From contig CACDWG010000007.1 in assembly GCA_902556425.1 (NCBI GenBank), positions 70,315-134,314 on the forward strand: DNA of 64,000 bases. Direction: 5' to 3'. The notes under the pieces were generated by a model. It was not told the origin of the DNA and ran no database searches. It saw nothing but the letters and a program-made list of their open reading frames with translations. Source of the stretch: UBA4421 sp002704225 (GTDB lineage: Bacteria > Pseudomonadota > Gammaproteobacteria > Pseudomonadales > Azotimanducaceae). Of the stretch, positions 17,075-25,284 are shown piece by piece. The stretch's first letter is position 1; every line of letters starts with the position of its first letter. The position numbers and the translations under genes are program-made.

Positions 17075-17980
17075 ATGCACTTAACAGCCCAAGAAATTGC
17101 AGGTCTGCGACAAGATTTCGAACGAGGCCTTCTGGCCGCCATCATTGATGAGCAGCGCACCTCCGGTGTCGCCGCAATGGCCCGTGTGGCTCAGGCATTC
17201 AGTATTGAAGAGCAGGCGGACAGTACCTGGCATTTACTGGGGCGCTGGCTCGATGCCGTTCACAAGGGTGACGCGGTCTTGACCGCGGAGAGCTTCGTAC
17301 TCCTCAGAGATGCGGGAAGATATCTGAAGACGCTTGATCAGCAACGGGTTGGGGCGGAACAAGTGGCACTGCCGGTGCTGGATCCTTTGCGTACTGCACT
17401 GACAGGGCTACTGGTGGAGCTTGACGTTGAGGCGCCCGCAGAATCAGAACGCTGGGATCGGCTGCTTGATCATCTGGATCAGACCAGTGAAGTGGCTGAC
17501 CTGCGAAGCGGGTTCCAGCAGGTATACGACTATGGAGCGGAGATTGGCTGGGCGGATGTCATGGAAATTTGCGGATCTCAGACCAATCTGTTGGACCGAT
17601 TGCTCGATGGAACCTTAACGATTGACGTGCATCATTACCAAGTGCTGACGGATGCCAAGCTGTTGCTCCGAGATCTTGGCGCCCCGCAAGCAAAGGATGG
17701 TGCTTCCAGACCGTCGCAGATCGATGACCTGTGGTATGAGCGGGTGATTGAGCGAGCAGACGTGTTGGCTTCTGGGGGTGAGTTTGATCTGGCTACTGAC
17801 GATGGCTCTCAAACAATGGAGGCGACAGCCCAACTTACAGCGGTGCTGGACATTCTGCCGGGTTTATTGGATGGCGTACGGCAAGAAGTGGCCAGTGGTC
17901 CATCGGACTCCTCTCTGGATCATAGCCTAGAGACCCTTAGCCAAGCCGTTCAAGCGCTCCAGCAAAAGTTGCCAGACTAG
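17075..17980 (+). CDS. Uncharacterised 301-residue acidic helical protein
   Basis: I do not recognise this protein. It is acidic and predicted from composition to be nearly all helical, with no signal peptide, membrane segment or cysteine-rich motif. A block at about residues 50-90 (TWHLLGRWLDAVHKGDAVLT and the following LLRDAGRYLKTL) resembles, by eye only, a tryptophan-containing helical segment of ChpA-type chemosensory proteins. The position suggests something similar: it lies between gshB and rsmE, where pseudomonads carry the pilGHIJK-chpA cluster. It may be a vestige or stand-alone relative; this is inference. It starts at an ATG with no strong ribosome binding site and overlaps the rsmE stop by 4 bases. 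Confidence 0.6.
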   Translation: MHLTAQEIAGLRQDFERGLLAAIIDEQRTSGVAAMARVAQAFSIEEQADSTWHLLGRWLDAVHKGDAVLTAESFVLLRDAGRYLKTLDQQRVGAEQVALPVLDPLRTALTGLLVELDVEAPAESERWDRLLDHLDQTSEVADLRSGFQQVYDYGAEIGWADVMEICGSQTNLLDRLLDGTLTIDVHHYQVLTDAKLLLRDLGAPQAKDGASRPSQIDDLWYERVIERADVLASGGEFDLATDDGSQTMEATAQLTAVLDILPGLLDGVRQEVASGPSDSSLDHSLETLSQAVQALQQKLPD

Positions 17981-18708
17981 CTGGGCCAGCCCCTAGCCTG
18001 TTGAACCAGTGCGATCCCAACCGCTGGCATCGTCTCCGCGCGCAAGATGGTACTGCCAAGCCGATAAGTCGCCACGTTTTTGCGTTGGAACAGTTGTTTC
18101 TCTGTGTCGCTCCAACCGCCCTCAGGGCCCACAAAGATCAGGGGGTTGTAGGCCGCCAGCCTTGACGGCATCGCGTCTCCTTCGGGTTCAAATACGATGG
18201 GCTGAACCTCGCTGGCTTGCTGTTCTAAACAGTCGGCAACGGCTCGTGGTTCGTGCAGGCTTGGCAGCCAGAGTTGACCGCACTGTTCGCAGGCGGAAGC
18301 GATAATGCGTTGCCAATGCCCCATTTTTTGTGCCAAGCGGTCTTCTTTCAGGGTTAGGTTGCTGCGTGCACCCTGCAGTAACCAGATATGTTGCGCGCCG
18401 AGTTCAGTGGCCTGTTGAATGGCTCGATCCATGGCTTGGCCCTTGAGCAAGGCGATGGCCAGCGAGGGCCCATTTGCGGGTTTCGGTTCAGGGGGTTGGC
18501 GCTCAAGCACCTCAACTTTCGCTCGGCGCTGATGGGCAAGGCTGACCTTGCAGCGGTACAAACCGCCTACCCCGTCAAAGATGTCCAGTTCGTCACCTTC
18601 GCTCATGCGCAGCGCTCGGCATAGGTAGTTCGATCGTTCTGCATCCAGCTGCAGAGCGTCGCCTGGGGCATGCGCTCCAGCGATGTAAAATCGGTTCAAG
18701 CGTGACAC
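17977..18708 (-). CDS. rsmE: 16S rRNA (uracil(1498)-N(3))-methyltransferase
   Basis: A SPOUT-class (trefoil-knot) methyltransferase of 243 residues modifying U1498 of 16S rRNA. The N-terminal PUA-like part has NRFYIAGAH and LDAERSNYLCRALRMSEGDELDIFDG. The knot region has IALLKGQAMDRAIQQATELGA and the SAM-binding IFVGPEGGWSDTEKQLF and LRAETMPAVGIALVQ. It converges on the preceding unknown gene with a 4-base overlap and is followed on its own strand by metF, 12 bases upstream. Confidence 0.96.
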   Translation of the reverse strand: MSRLNRFYIAGAHAPGDALQLDAERSNYLCRALRMSEGDELDIFDGVGGLYRCKVSLAHQRRAKVEVLERQPPEPKPANGPSLAIALLKGQAMDRAIQQATELGAQHIWLLQGARSNLTLKEDRLAQKMGHWQRIIASACEQCGQLWLPSLHEPRAVADCLEQQASEVQPIVFEPEGDAMPSRLAAYNPLIFVGPEGGWSDTEKQLFQRKNVATYRLGSTILRAETMPAVGIALVQQARGWPS

Positions 18709-18714
18709 GTTGAA

Positions 18715-18737
18715 GGTTCCCTAGTGTTCGGGGAACC
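18715..18737. repeat. Inverted repeat spanning the metF stop codon
   Basis: GGTTCCC (18715-18721) and GGGAACC (18731-18737) form a seven-base stem around a nine-base loop containing the metF TAG. No T run follows, so it is not a standard terminator. Its arms share the GGTTCC core with the palindrome at the other end of metF. Confidence 0.5.
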
Positions 18738-19578
18738 CCAAATTACGGCAAATTTGGCTGCTCGCTCCCCATCGATTCAGTGTGTAGAAGTGTAGCCCAG
18801 GTGCTCCCATTGTCAGCAATTTCTCACATAGGTTGGTGACAACCTCCACACCGAAAGATACCAAGCCTTTTTCGTCATCGGCGTAACCTGCCATGGACTT
18901 ACTCAGCCAACGCGGAATGTCAGCCCCGGCCTTGGCGCTGAATCGCTGCAACGAATCGATGTTCGTGATCGGCATAACCCCCACGTGAACGGGTATGTGC
19001 ACGCCGGCTTTTTCGCAGCGTTCCATAAAGTACTCGTAGGCATCGGGCGAATAAAAATACTGAGTGATTGCGGAACTTGCCCCAGCATGAACCTTGGCGG
19101 CGAAGTAGCGCATATCCTCTTCTGCTGACGCGGAATCTGGGTGTATCTCGGGGTAGGCGGCGACGCTCAACTCGAATTGTCCGGGAAAGCGTTGGTGCAG
19201 TTGCTCAACCAAATCTCTTGCGAAGACGGTGTGTTGGTTGCCGCCGGAAGGTTGGTCTCCTCGAAGGCAAAGGATGCGTTGAATCCCAAGGTTTCGATAG
19301 TGTTCAACCAGGCGGCCGACCTCCGCGTCAGTGCTACCACCAACGGAAAGATGGGGGACGGCATTGGCGCCGGAACGAACCAGCTTTTCCACCAAGGCTT
19401 GTGTACCCTCCCGGGTAGAGCCACCGGCGCCGGATGTAACGGAGAAGTATTCGGGGTCGAATGCCGAGAGACGTGACGCCGTACCGCTCATCAGGCGGTC
19501 GATACCTGCATTGTCCTTTGGCGGGAAAAATTCAAAGCTCAAAGATGGACGAGTCGCAGTGTCGTTTGCATGGCTCAT
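18721..19578 (-). CDS. metF: 5,10-Methylenetetrahydrofolate reductase
   Basis: An FAD-dependent TIM-barrel enzyme (285 residues) that reduces methylene-THF to methyl-THF for methionine synthesis. LSFEFFPPKDNAG at the N-terminus, SVTSGAGGST, RILCLRGDQPSGG and SAITQYFYSPDAYEYFMERCEKAGVHIPV are family motifs. It lies between metK and rsmE. Its ribosome binding site AGGAA, 7 bases before the ATG, sits inside a perfect 20-base palindrome, so translation may be controlled by RNA folding or transcription by a bound protein. Confidence 0.97.
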   Translation of the reverse strand: MSHANDTATRPSLSFEFFPPKDNAGIDRLMSGTASRLSAFDPEYFSVTSGAGGSTREGTQALVEKLVRSGANAVPHLSVGGSTDAEVGRLVEHYRNLGIQRILCLRGDQPSGGNQHTVFARDLVEQLHQRFPGQFELSVAAYPEIHPDSASAEEDMRYFAAKVHAGASSAITQYFYSPDAYEYFMERCEKAGVHIPVHVGVMPITNIDSLQRFSAKAGADIPRWLSKSMAGYADDEKGLVSFGVEVVTNLCEKLLTMGAPGLHFYTLNRWGASSQICRNLGFPEH

Positions 19579-19579
19579 G

Positions 19580-19599
19580 ATGGGTTCCTAGGAACCCAT
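19580..19599. promoter_or_regulatory. Perfect 20-base palindrome covering the metF ribosome binding site
   Basis: The half-site is ATGGGTTCCT and its exact reverse complement follows without a gap. As RNA on the metF strand it can fold into an eight-base-pair stem with a CUAG loop. The downstream arm contains AGGA, placed 7 bases from the metF ATG. It could be an operator or a translation-blocking hairpin. It does not match the MetR or MetJ sites I know. Confidence 0.55.
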
Positions 19600-19617
19600 T
19601 ACGGCGAGCTCCTGTAA

Positions 19618-20775
19618 TTACGAGATAGCGGCAGCCAACGCATCAGCTTTGTCCGTGCGTTCCCAGGTAAAGTCGTCACCGGTGCGGCCGAAGTGCCCGT
19701 AGGCGGCAGTTTGCTGATAGATGGGGCGTTTCAGGTCTAGCATCGCGATTAGGCCCTTTGGCCTCAAATCAAAGTGTTCACGGACAAGTTGAATAATTTC
19801 ATTGTCGCTGATCTTCCCTGTGCCATAGGTATCCACGCTGATGGAGGTAGGTTCGGCGACCCCAATGGCATAACTCACCTGAATTTCGCAGCGCTGGGCA
19901 AGGCCTGCTGCGACGATATTTTTGGCGACATAGCGACCTGCATAGGCTGCAGACCGATCGACCTTGGAGGGGTCTTTGCCAGAAAACGCGCCACCCCCGT
20001 GTCGGGCCATGCCGCCATAGGTATCGACAATGATTTTGCGTCCGGTCAATCCGCAATCTCCAACCGGGCCGCCAATAATGAATTGGCCGGTGGGGTTAAT
20101 ATGAAACTGGGTTTCATTGGATACCCAGTTGGCTGGCAGTACAGGCTTGATGATTTCTTCCATTACCGCTTCACGCAGTGTGGCTTGATCCACATCGGGG
20201 GAATGTTGGGTCGACAGGACTACGGCATCAATACCTACCGGCTTGCCAGCTTCGTCATACCGAAAGGTCAGCTGGCTCTTTGCATCAGGGCGCAGAAACG
20301 GCAGGCTGCTGCGACGCGCCTTGGCTTGTTGTTCGACCAATCGATGCGAATACACGATGGGGGCTGGCATCAGCACGTCGGTTTCATCAGTGGCATAACC
20401 GAACATAAGACCTTGGTCGCCGGCACCCTGCTCGTGGTCATCGGATTCGTCTACGCCCATGGCAATGTCCGAGCTCTGTTGACCAAGCGCGTTCACGACT
20501 GTGCAGGCTTCCGGGTCAAAACCGATTTCGGGGCCGTCATAACCAATGCGCTCGATGACCGCTCGGGTCAGTTTGTCGAAATCCACGACGGCATCGCTGC
20601 GAATTTCGCCGGCGAGAATGACGATGCCGGTTTTGATCATGGTTTCGCAGGCAACCCGTGACTCTTTGTCTTGGGCCAGCATAGCGTCGACGACTGCATC
20701 AGAGATTTGATCCGCCAGTTTGTCGGGATGACCCTCAGATACGGATTCCGACGTGAATAAAGACTGGTTGTACAT
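19618..20775 (-). CDS. metK: S-adenosylmethionine synthetase
   Basis: It makes SAM from methionine and ATP. From the ATG at 20775 the protein has 385 residues, starting MYNQSLFTSESVSEGHPDKLADQ as in most MetK enzymes. The ATP-binding GAGDQGLMFGYA hexapeptide region and the P-loop-like GGGAFSGKDPSKVDRSAAYA are present. An in-frame start 8 codons upstream (20799) is less likely. metK is divergent from tkt across a 162-base gap containing the palindrome TTAAGT-G-ACTTAA at 20846-20858. A 295-residue antisense frame over this gene is a shadow. Confidence 0.98.
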   Translation of the reverse strand: MYNQSLFTSESVSEGHPDKLADQISDAVVDAMLAQDKESRVACETMIKTGIVILAGEIRSDAVVDFDKLTRAVIERIGYDGPEIGFDPEACTVVNALGQQSSDIAMGVDESDDHEQGAGDQGLMFGYATDETDVLMPAPIVYSHRLVEQQAKARRSSLPFLRPDAKSQLTFRYDEAGKPVGIDAVVLSTQHSPDVDQATLREAVMEEIIKPVLPANWVSNETQFHINPTGQFIIGGPVGDCGLTGRKIIVDTYGGMARHGGGAFSGKDPSKVDRSAAYAGRYVAKNIVAAGLAQRCEIQVSYAIGVAEPTSISVDTYGTGKISDNEIIQLVREHFDLRPKGLIAMLDLKRPIYQQTAAYGHFGRTGDDFTWERTDKADALAAAIS

Positions 20776-20845
20776 TTTAGCTCCAAGACCCTCTTGCAAG
20801 GGTAAGTTATCGAGGCAGCGATGCTACTGGATATCATTTGCGGGG

Positions 20846-20858
20846 TTAAGTGACTTAA
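20846..20858. promoter_or_regulatory. 13-base palindrome in the metK-tkt divergent region
   Basis: TTAAGT, one base, ACTTAA: a perfect interrupted palindrome between the two divergent start codons. It could be an operator serving either gene, but a 13-base A/T-rich palindrome also arises by chance. I can name no regulator for it. Confidence 0.3.
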
Positions 20859-20937
20859 TTTTGATTTAGTTCGCAGAATGTTTGCAGCAAGGGCGGCAAA
20901 ACTAGGACAATGGGCCTTCATCCCGAAGAGAAGGTCT

Positions 20938-22920
20938 ATGTCCACACGATTTGAAAACGCCAACGCCGTCCGCGTATTGGCAATGGACGCTGTCCAGGCA
21001 GCGAACAGCGGTCACCCCGGAGCCCCCATGGGCCTTGCGGATGTTGCTGAGGTGCTGTGGCGAGACTTTTTGAAGCATAACCCGAATGACCCGCACTGGT
21101 TTGATCGTGACAGGTTTGTGCTCTCAAACGGTCATGGCTCGATGTTGCTCTATGCGTTACTCCACCTCACGGGCTATGACGTCAGTCTGCAAGACCTCAA
21201 AGACTTTCGGCAGCTTCACGCAAAGACTGCGGGGCACCCGGAATTCGGCGAGTGCCCGGGGGTTGAAACGACAACGGGGCCGCTGGGCCAAGGGTTTGCC
21301 ATGTCGGTGGGCATGGCGCTGGCGGAGCAAAAGCTCGCAGCGGAATTCAACACGGCGGATTGCGCCGTGGTAGATCATCGGACTTGGGTAATCGCCGGAG
21401 ACGGCTGCCTGATGGAAGGCATTTCCCATGAGGCGGCTTCTTTGGCCGGGACTCTCGGTCTGTCGAAACTGATTTGCCTCTACGACGACAACGGCATTTC
21501 GATTGATGGTGAAGTGAACGAATGGTTCAACGAAGATGTGCCCGCACGTTTTGAAGCCTATGGCTGGCGAGTGATTCGCAATGTGAACGGTCACGACGCT
21601 CAGGAAATCTCCGACGCGCTGAAAAACGCGACGCAATCCGACGGCCGCCCCACCTTGGTGTGCTGTAAAACCGTTATTGGTTTTGGTTCGCCAAACAAGC
21701 GTGGTACCGCGGGCGCCCACGGCTCGGTGTTGGGCGAAGACGAAATTGCACTAACCAAGGCAGAGTTAGGCTGGACTGCCCCCGCTTGGGAAATTCCGAC
21801 GGATATTCAAGAGGCGTGGGATCAACGCGAAGCCGGTGCCCAGGCGCAACAGGCGTGGCAGACGGCGATGGATGCCTTCCAACATGCGAACCCCGATCAG
21901 GCCGCAGAATTTACTCGGCGAATGCAGGGCGAATTGCCCAGTAACTGGGATCAAGCCATCGATGCCTTTGCTCAAGAGCAGCAGGCGAACCCTGTTGATC
22001 TGGAAACCCGCAAGTCGTCTCAAGCGGCCATTGGTGCGATTGCCCAGGGTGTGCCTGAGCTGTTTGGTGGATCCGCGGATCTGACAGGCTCAAACAACAC
22101 GCGCTGGAGCGATGCGCGAGACGATCAGTACATGAGCTTTGGTGTCCGGGAATTTGGCATGACCGCGATCAGCAACGGCATGCAGCTGCACGGTGGTTAT
22201 CGACCCTTTACCGGAACATTCCTGATCTTTATGGAGTACGCCCGCAATGCGGTGCGTTTGGCGGCGTTGATGCAATTGCCGAACATATTTGTGTATACCC
22301 ACGACTCTGTCGCCGTTGGCGAAGACGGCCCCACGCACCAGCCCGTCGAGCAGTTGGCCAACTTGCGCACGACGCCGAATCTTTCGACCTGGCGCCCCTG
22401 CGATACCGTTGAAAGCGCCTTCGCTTGGAAGTCGGCTATCGCCAGCCGCACGACCCCAACGGCTTTGGTGTTTACGCGTCAGAAAACAGTGGCTCAGGCT
22501 CGCACAGAAGAGGCATTTGCGAACGTGGCCCGCGGCGGTTATATCCTGCACGAACCTGCTCAAACACCTGACGTCGTGCTGATGGCCACTGGCTCTGAGG
22601 TTTCGCTTGCCCTCGACGCGGCGAATGTTTTGGCCCAGCAGGGCATTGCGGCCCGGGTCGTTTCCATGCCCTGCGTTGAAGTGTTTGCTGCGCAAGATGC
22701 GGCCTATCAAGCATCGGTATTGCCCCACGACCTGCGGGCTCGGGTGGCTGTGGAGGCGGGTCATCCGGATACGTGGTTCAAGTACGTTGGTTTAGACGGC
22801 GCGGTGGTGGGTATTGATCGCTTCGGTCTTTCCGCGCCAGGCTCCCAAGCCCTTGAGGCCATGGGGATGACAACGGATCGGGTCGTGGCTCAGGCGCTGG
22901 CTGTGATGGGCCGCGCGTAA
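20938..22920 (+). CDS. tkt: Transketolase
   Basis: A thiamine-diphosphate enzyme moving two-carbon units between sugar phosphates in the pentose phosphate pathway. The 660 residues start MSTRFENANAVRVLAMDAVQ, with AGGA-type spacing (AGAAGG) before the ATG; an in-frame ATG at 20878 is not supported. Motifs: GHPGAPMG (His for substrate), the ThDP-binding GDGCLMEGISHEAASLAGTLGLSKLICLYDDN, and the C-terminal domain with FGGSADLTGSNN and YRPFTGTFLIFMEYARNAVR. pgk follows 52 bases later. In pseudomonads epd lies between the two; it is absent here. Confidence 0.98.
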   Translation: MSTRFENANAVRVLAMDAVQAANSGHPGAPMGLADVAEVLWRDFLKHNPNDPHWFDRDRFVLSNGHGSMLLYALLHLTGYDVSLQDLKDFRQLHAKTAGHPEFGECPGVETTTGPLGQGFAMSVGMALAEQKLAAEFNTADCAVVDHRTWVIAGDGCLMEGISHEAASLAGTLGLSKLICLYDDNGISIDGEVNEWFNEDVPARFEAYGWRVIRNVNGHDAQEISDALKNATQSDGRPTLVCCKTVIGFGSPNKRGTAGAHGSVLGEDEIALTKAELGWTAPAWEIPTDIQEAWDQREAGAQAQQAWQTAMDAFQHANPDQAAEFTRRMQGELPSNWDQAIDAFAQEQQANPVDLETRKSSQAAIGAIAQGVPELFGGSADLTGSNNTRWSDARDDQYMSFGVREFGMTAISNGMQLHGGYRPFTGTFLIFMEYARNAVRLAALMQLPNIFVYTHDSVAVGEDGPTHQPVEQLANLRTTPNLSTWRPCDTVESAFAWKSAIASRTTPTALVFTRQKTVAQARTEEAFANVARGGYILHEPAQTPDVVLMATGSEVSLALDAANVLAQQGIAARVVSMPCVEVFAAQDAAYQASVLPHDLRARVAVEAGHPDTWFKYVGLDGAVVGIDRFGLSAPGSQALEAMGMTTDRVVAQALAVMGRA

Positions 22921-22972
22921 AGGGAAAGATTAGAACCGAGCAGGCAAAGCAGGCACAGGAAGTACTCAGGCC

Positions 22973-24151
22973 ATGAACATACCTCACATAACGGCGATGT
23001 CTGAATTGGTGTTGTCAGGTAAGCGCGTATTGATTCGTGCAGATCTCAATGTGCCGCTCAGCGACGGTAAGGTGACCAGCGACACCCGCATTCAGGCATC
23101 GGTCCCGACGATTGAGGCGGCGCTCAGTCAGGGGGCAAGCGTGGTGGTGATGTCCCATCTGGGTCGACCCAAGGAAGGCAGCTTTGATGCATCGGCGTCT
23201 TTGGCGCCGGTCGCCCAGCGGTTGGGCGAGCTGCTTGATGCATCGGTAGCGCTTTTGCCCGAGTTGGACGACTGCAAAAATGTCCAGACCGGACAGGTCG
23301 CCTTGCTTGAAAATGTGCGCTTTTTGACGGGTGAAAAAGCCGACGATGAAACATTGGCACGACGCATGGCGGAGATTTGCGATGTTTTTGTGATGGATGC
23401 CTTTGGTACCGCGCATCGTGCACAAGCCTCGACTCACGGCGTGGCAAAGTATGCGCCAAGCGTCTGCGCAGGATTGTTACTCGAAGCCGAGCTGCGCGCC
23501 TTTCAACAAACCTTGGCCCAGCCGGCGACACCCATGGTCGCCATCATTGGCGGTGCCAAGGTATCAACCAAGCTAGAGGTGCTTGGCTCGTTGGCATCCA
23601 TTGCCGACCGCATCATTGTTGGTGGTGGAATTGCCAATACATTTATCGCTGCGGCAGGCTATGAAGTGGGCAGCTCGCTGTACGAGCCTGAACTGCTGGA
23701 TACCGCACGACACATTGCCGACCAAGTGGATATCCCGATTCCCGTTGATGTGATGGTGGCGAAGACTTTTGCCGCGGATGCGGTAGGTGTGGTGAAAGCT
23801 ATCGACAACGTTCAGTCTGATGAGACGATTTTAGATATTGGCCCCGTGACGGCCCGAGCCTGGGCAGAGAGTTTGATGGATGCGCAAACCATTATGTGGA
23901 ATGGGCCCGTTGGTGTCTTCGAGTTTGCGCAGTTTGGGCAGGGCACCAAGGTGATTGGTGAGGCCATCTCGGAGAGCGATGCGTTCTCCATTGCGGGTGG
24001 TGGAGATACATTGGCAGCGGTAGAGCAGTATGGTCTCGCCCAGGGGATTTCCTATATCTCCACCGGAGGGGGCGCCTTTTTGGAGTTGGTTGAGGGTAAG
24101 ACCCTGCCTGCAGTAGCGGTATTGGGCGAGCGTTGCAGCGCGATTGATTAA
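22973..24151 (+). CDS. pgk: Phosphoglycerate kinase
   Basis: A glycolytic/gluconeogenic enzyme transferring phosphate between 1,3-bisphosphoglycerate and ADP. The 392 residues contain KRVLIRADLNVPL near the N-terminus, SHLGRPKEG, the mid-protein AIIGGAKVSTKLEVLGSL, and the C-terminal nucleotide-binding FSIAGGGDTLAAVEQYG with STGGGAFLELVEGK. The first ATG (22973) has AGGAAG about 12 bases upstream; a second in-frame ATG (22997) has no ribosome binding site. It is followed 59 bases later by the class II aldolase. Confidence 0.98.
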   Translation: MNIPHITAMSELVLSGKRVLIRADLNVPLSDGKVTSDTRIQASVPTIEAALSQGASVVVMSHLGRPKEGSFDASASLAPVAQRLGELLDASVALLPELDDCKNVQTGQVALLENVRFLTGEKADDETLARRMAEICDVFVMDAFGTAHRAQASTHGVAKYAPSVCAGLLLEAELRAFQQTLAQPATPMVAIIGGAKVSTKLEVLGSLASIADRIIVGGGIANTFIAAAGYEVGSSLYEPELLDTARHIADQVDIPIPVDVMVAKTFAADAVGVVKAIDNVQSDETILDIGPVTARAWAESLMDAQTIMWNGPVGVFEFAQFGQGTKVIGEAISESDAFSIAGGGDTLAAVEQYGLAQGISYISTGGGAFLELVEGKTLPAVAVLGERCSAID

Positions 24152-24210
24152 CGCGGGCGGCGGCTCGAATGAGCAAAAAATGCAACGATAAAATTTAGCG
24201 GAGAACGACT

Positions 24211-25275
24211 ATGGCCCTTATCAGTATGCGTCAGCTTTTGGATCATGCGGCAGAAAACGATTACGGCGTGCCTGCTTTTAACGTCAACAACCTGGAGCAG
24301 ATGCGCGCCATCATGGAAGGCGCTGATGAAACCAACAGCCCGGTGATCGTGCAGGCATCTGCCGGTGCGCGTAAGTACGCTGGGCCCAATTTTTTGCGTC
24401 ACTTGATGCTCGCGGCAGTAGAAGAATTCCCCCACATACCCGTGGTGATGCATCAAGACCACGGTGCGTCTGCAGACGTCTGTCAGCGCTCCATGCAGAT
24501 GGGTTTCACCTCAGTGATGATGGATGGCTCCTTGCTTGAAGATCAAAAGACTCCAGCAGAGTACGAGTACAACGTTGCTGTAACCCGTCGAGTTGTGGAG
24601 ATGGCTCATGCTTGCGGCGTCTCGGTTGAAGGTGAGCTCGGCTGCCTAGGGTCCCTTGAAACCGGCACTGCCGGTGAGGAAGATGGCGTTGGTGCGGAAG
24701 GTGTGTTGAATATGGATCAGCTCCTGACGGACCCTGAAGAAGCGGCGGACTTTGTTGCGAAAACCGAAGTGGACGCACTGGCGATTGCCATCGGAACGTC
24801 CCACGGCGCTTACAAATTCAGCCGCCCACCCTCAGGCGACATTTTGGCCATCGACCGTATCAAGGCCATTCACCAGCGACTGCCCAATACGCATCTGGTG
24901 ATGCACGGCAGTTCATCCGTGCCTCAAGAACTGCTGCAGGAAATCAATGCCCACGGCGGCGAAATCGCTGAAACGTATGGCGTACCGGTGGAAGAAATTC
25001 AGCAAGGGATCAAGCATGGCGTGCGTAAGGTGAATATCGATACGGACCTGCGCTTGGCCTCAACCGCCTCCATCCGTAAATTTTTAACGGGTAATCCGAG
25101 CGAGTTTGATCCACGCAAATATCTGGCGGTGTCTCAACAAGCCATGAAAGATGTTGTGGTCGCGCGTTACGAAGCCTTCGGCACCGCGGGTCATGCAGAT
25201 AAAATTCAAGCCAAGTCGCTGGATGCCATGTTCATGCACTACGCCGCCGGTGAACTAACGCCTCTGATTGCCTAG
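24211..25275 (+). CDS. fba: Fructose-bisphosphate aldolase, class II (Calvin-type)
   Basis: A zinc-dependent aldolase of 354 residues splitting or forming fructose 1,6-bisphosphate. MALISMRQLLDHAAENDYGVPAFNVNN is the start typical of the Calvin-type subfamily found in pseudomonads. The metal-binding VVMHQDHGAS carries His residues, GELGCLGSLE follows, and a second metal His sits in HGVRKVNIDTD. TAGCGGAGAAC gives a good ribosome binding site before the ATG. It forms the tkt-pgk-fba carbon-metabolism run. Confidence 0.97.
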   Translation: MALISMRQLLDHAAENDYGVPAFNVNNLEQMRAIMEGADETNSPVIVQASAGARKYAGPNFLRHLMLAAVEEFPHIPVVMHQDHGASADVCQRSMQMGFTSVMMDGSLLEDQKTPAEYEYNVAVTRRVVEMAHACGVSVEGELGCLGSLETGTAGEEDGVGAEGVLNMDQLLTDPEEAADFVAKTEVDALAIAIGTSHGAYKFSRPPSGDILAIDRIKAIHQRLPNTHLVMHGSSSVPQELLQEINAHGGEIAETYGVPVEEIQQGIKHGVRKVNIDTDLRLASTASIRKFLTGNPSEFDPRKYLAVSQQAMKDVVVARYEAFGTAGHADKIQAKSLDAMFMHYAAGELTPLIA

Positions 25276-25284
25276 GTAGATCGC

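Noticed and set aside
19774..20661. A 295-residue plus-strand open frame opposite metK
   Set aside because: It lies wholly antisense to metK, which has all family motifs and the right length. The frame is a by-product of metK codon use.
20776..20937. Possible SAM riboswitch upstream of metK
   Set aside because: I see no kink-turn or SAM-I/SAM-II core motifs; only short inverted repeats are present. The metX and metF leaders are equally free of such motifs.
22090..22764. A 224-residue minus-strand open frame opposite tkt
   Set aside because: It is antisense to a well-conserved transketolase region and has no recognisable motif or ribosome binding site.
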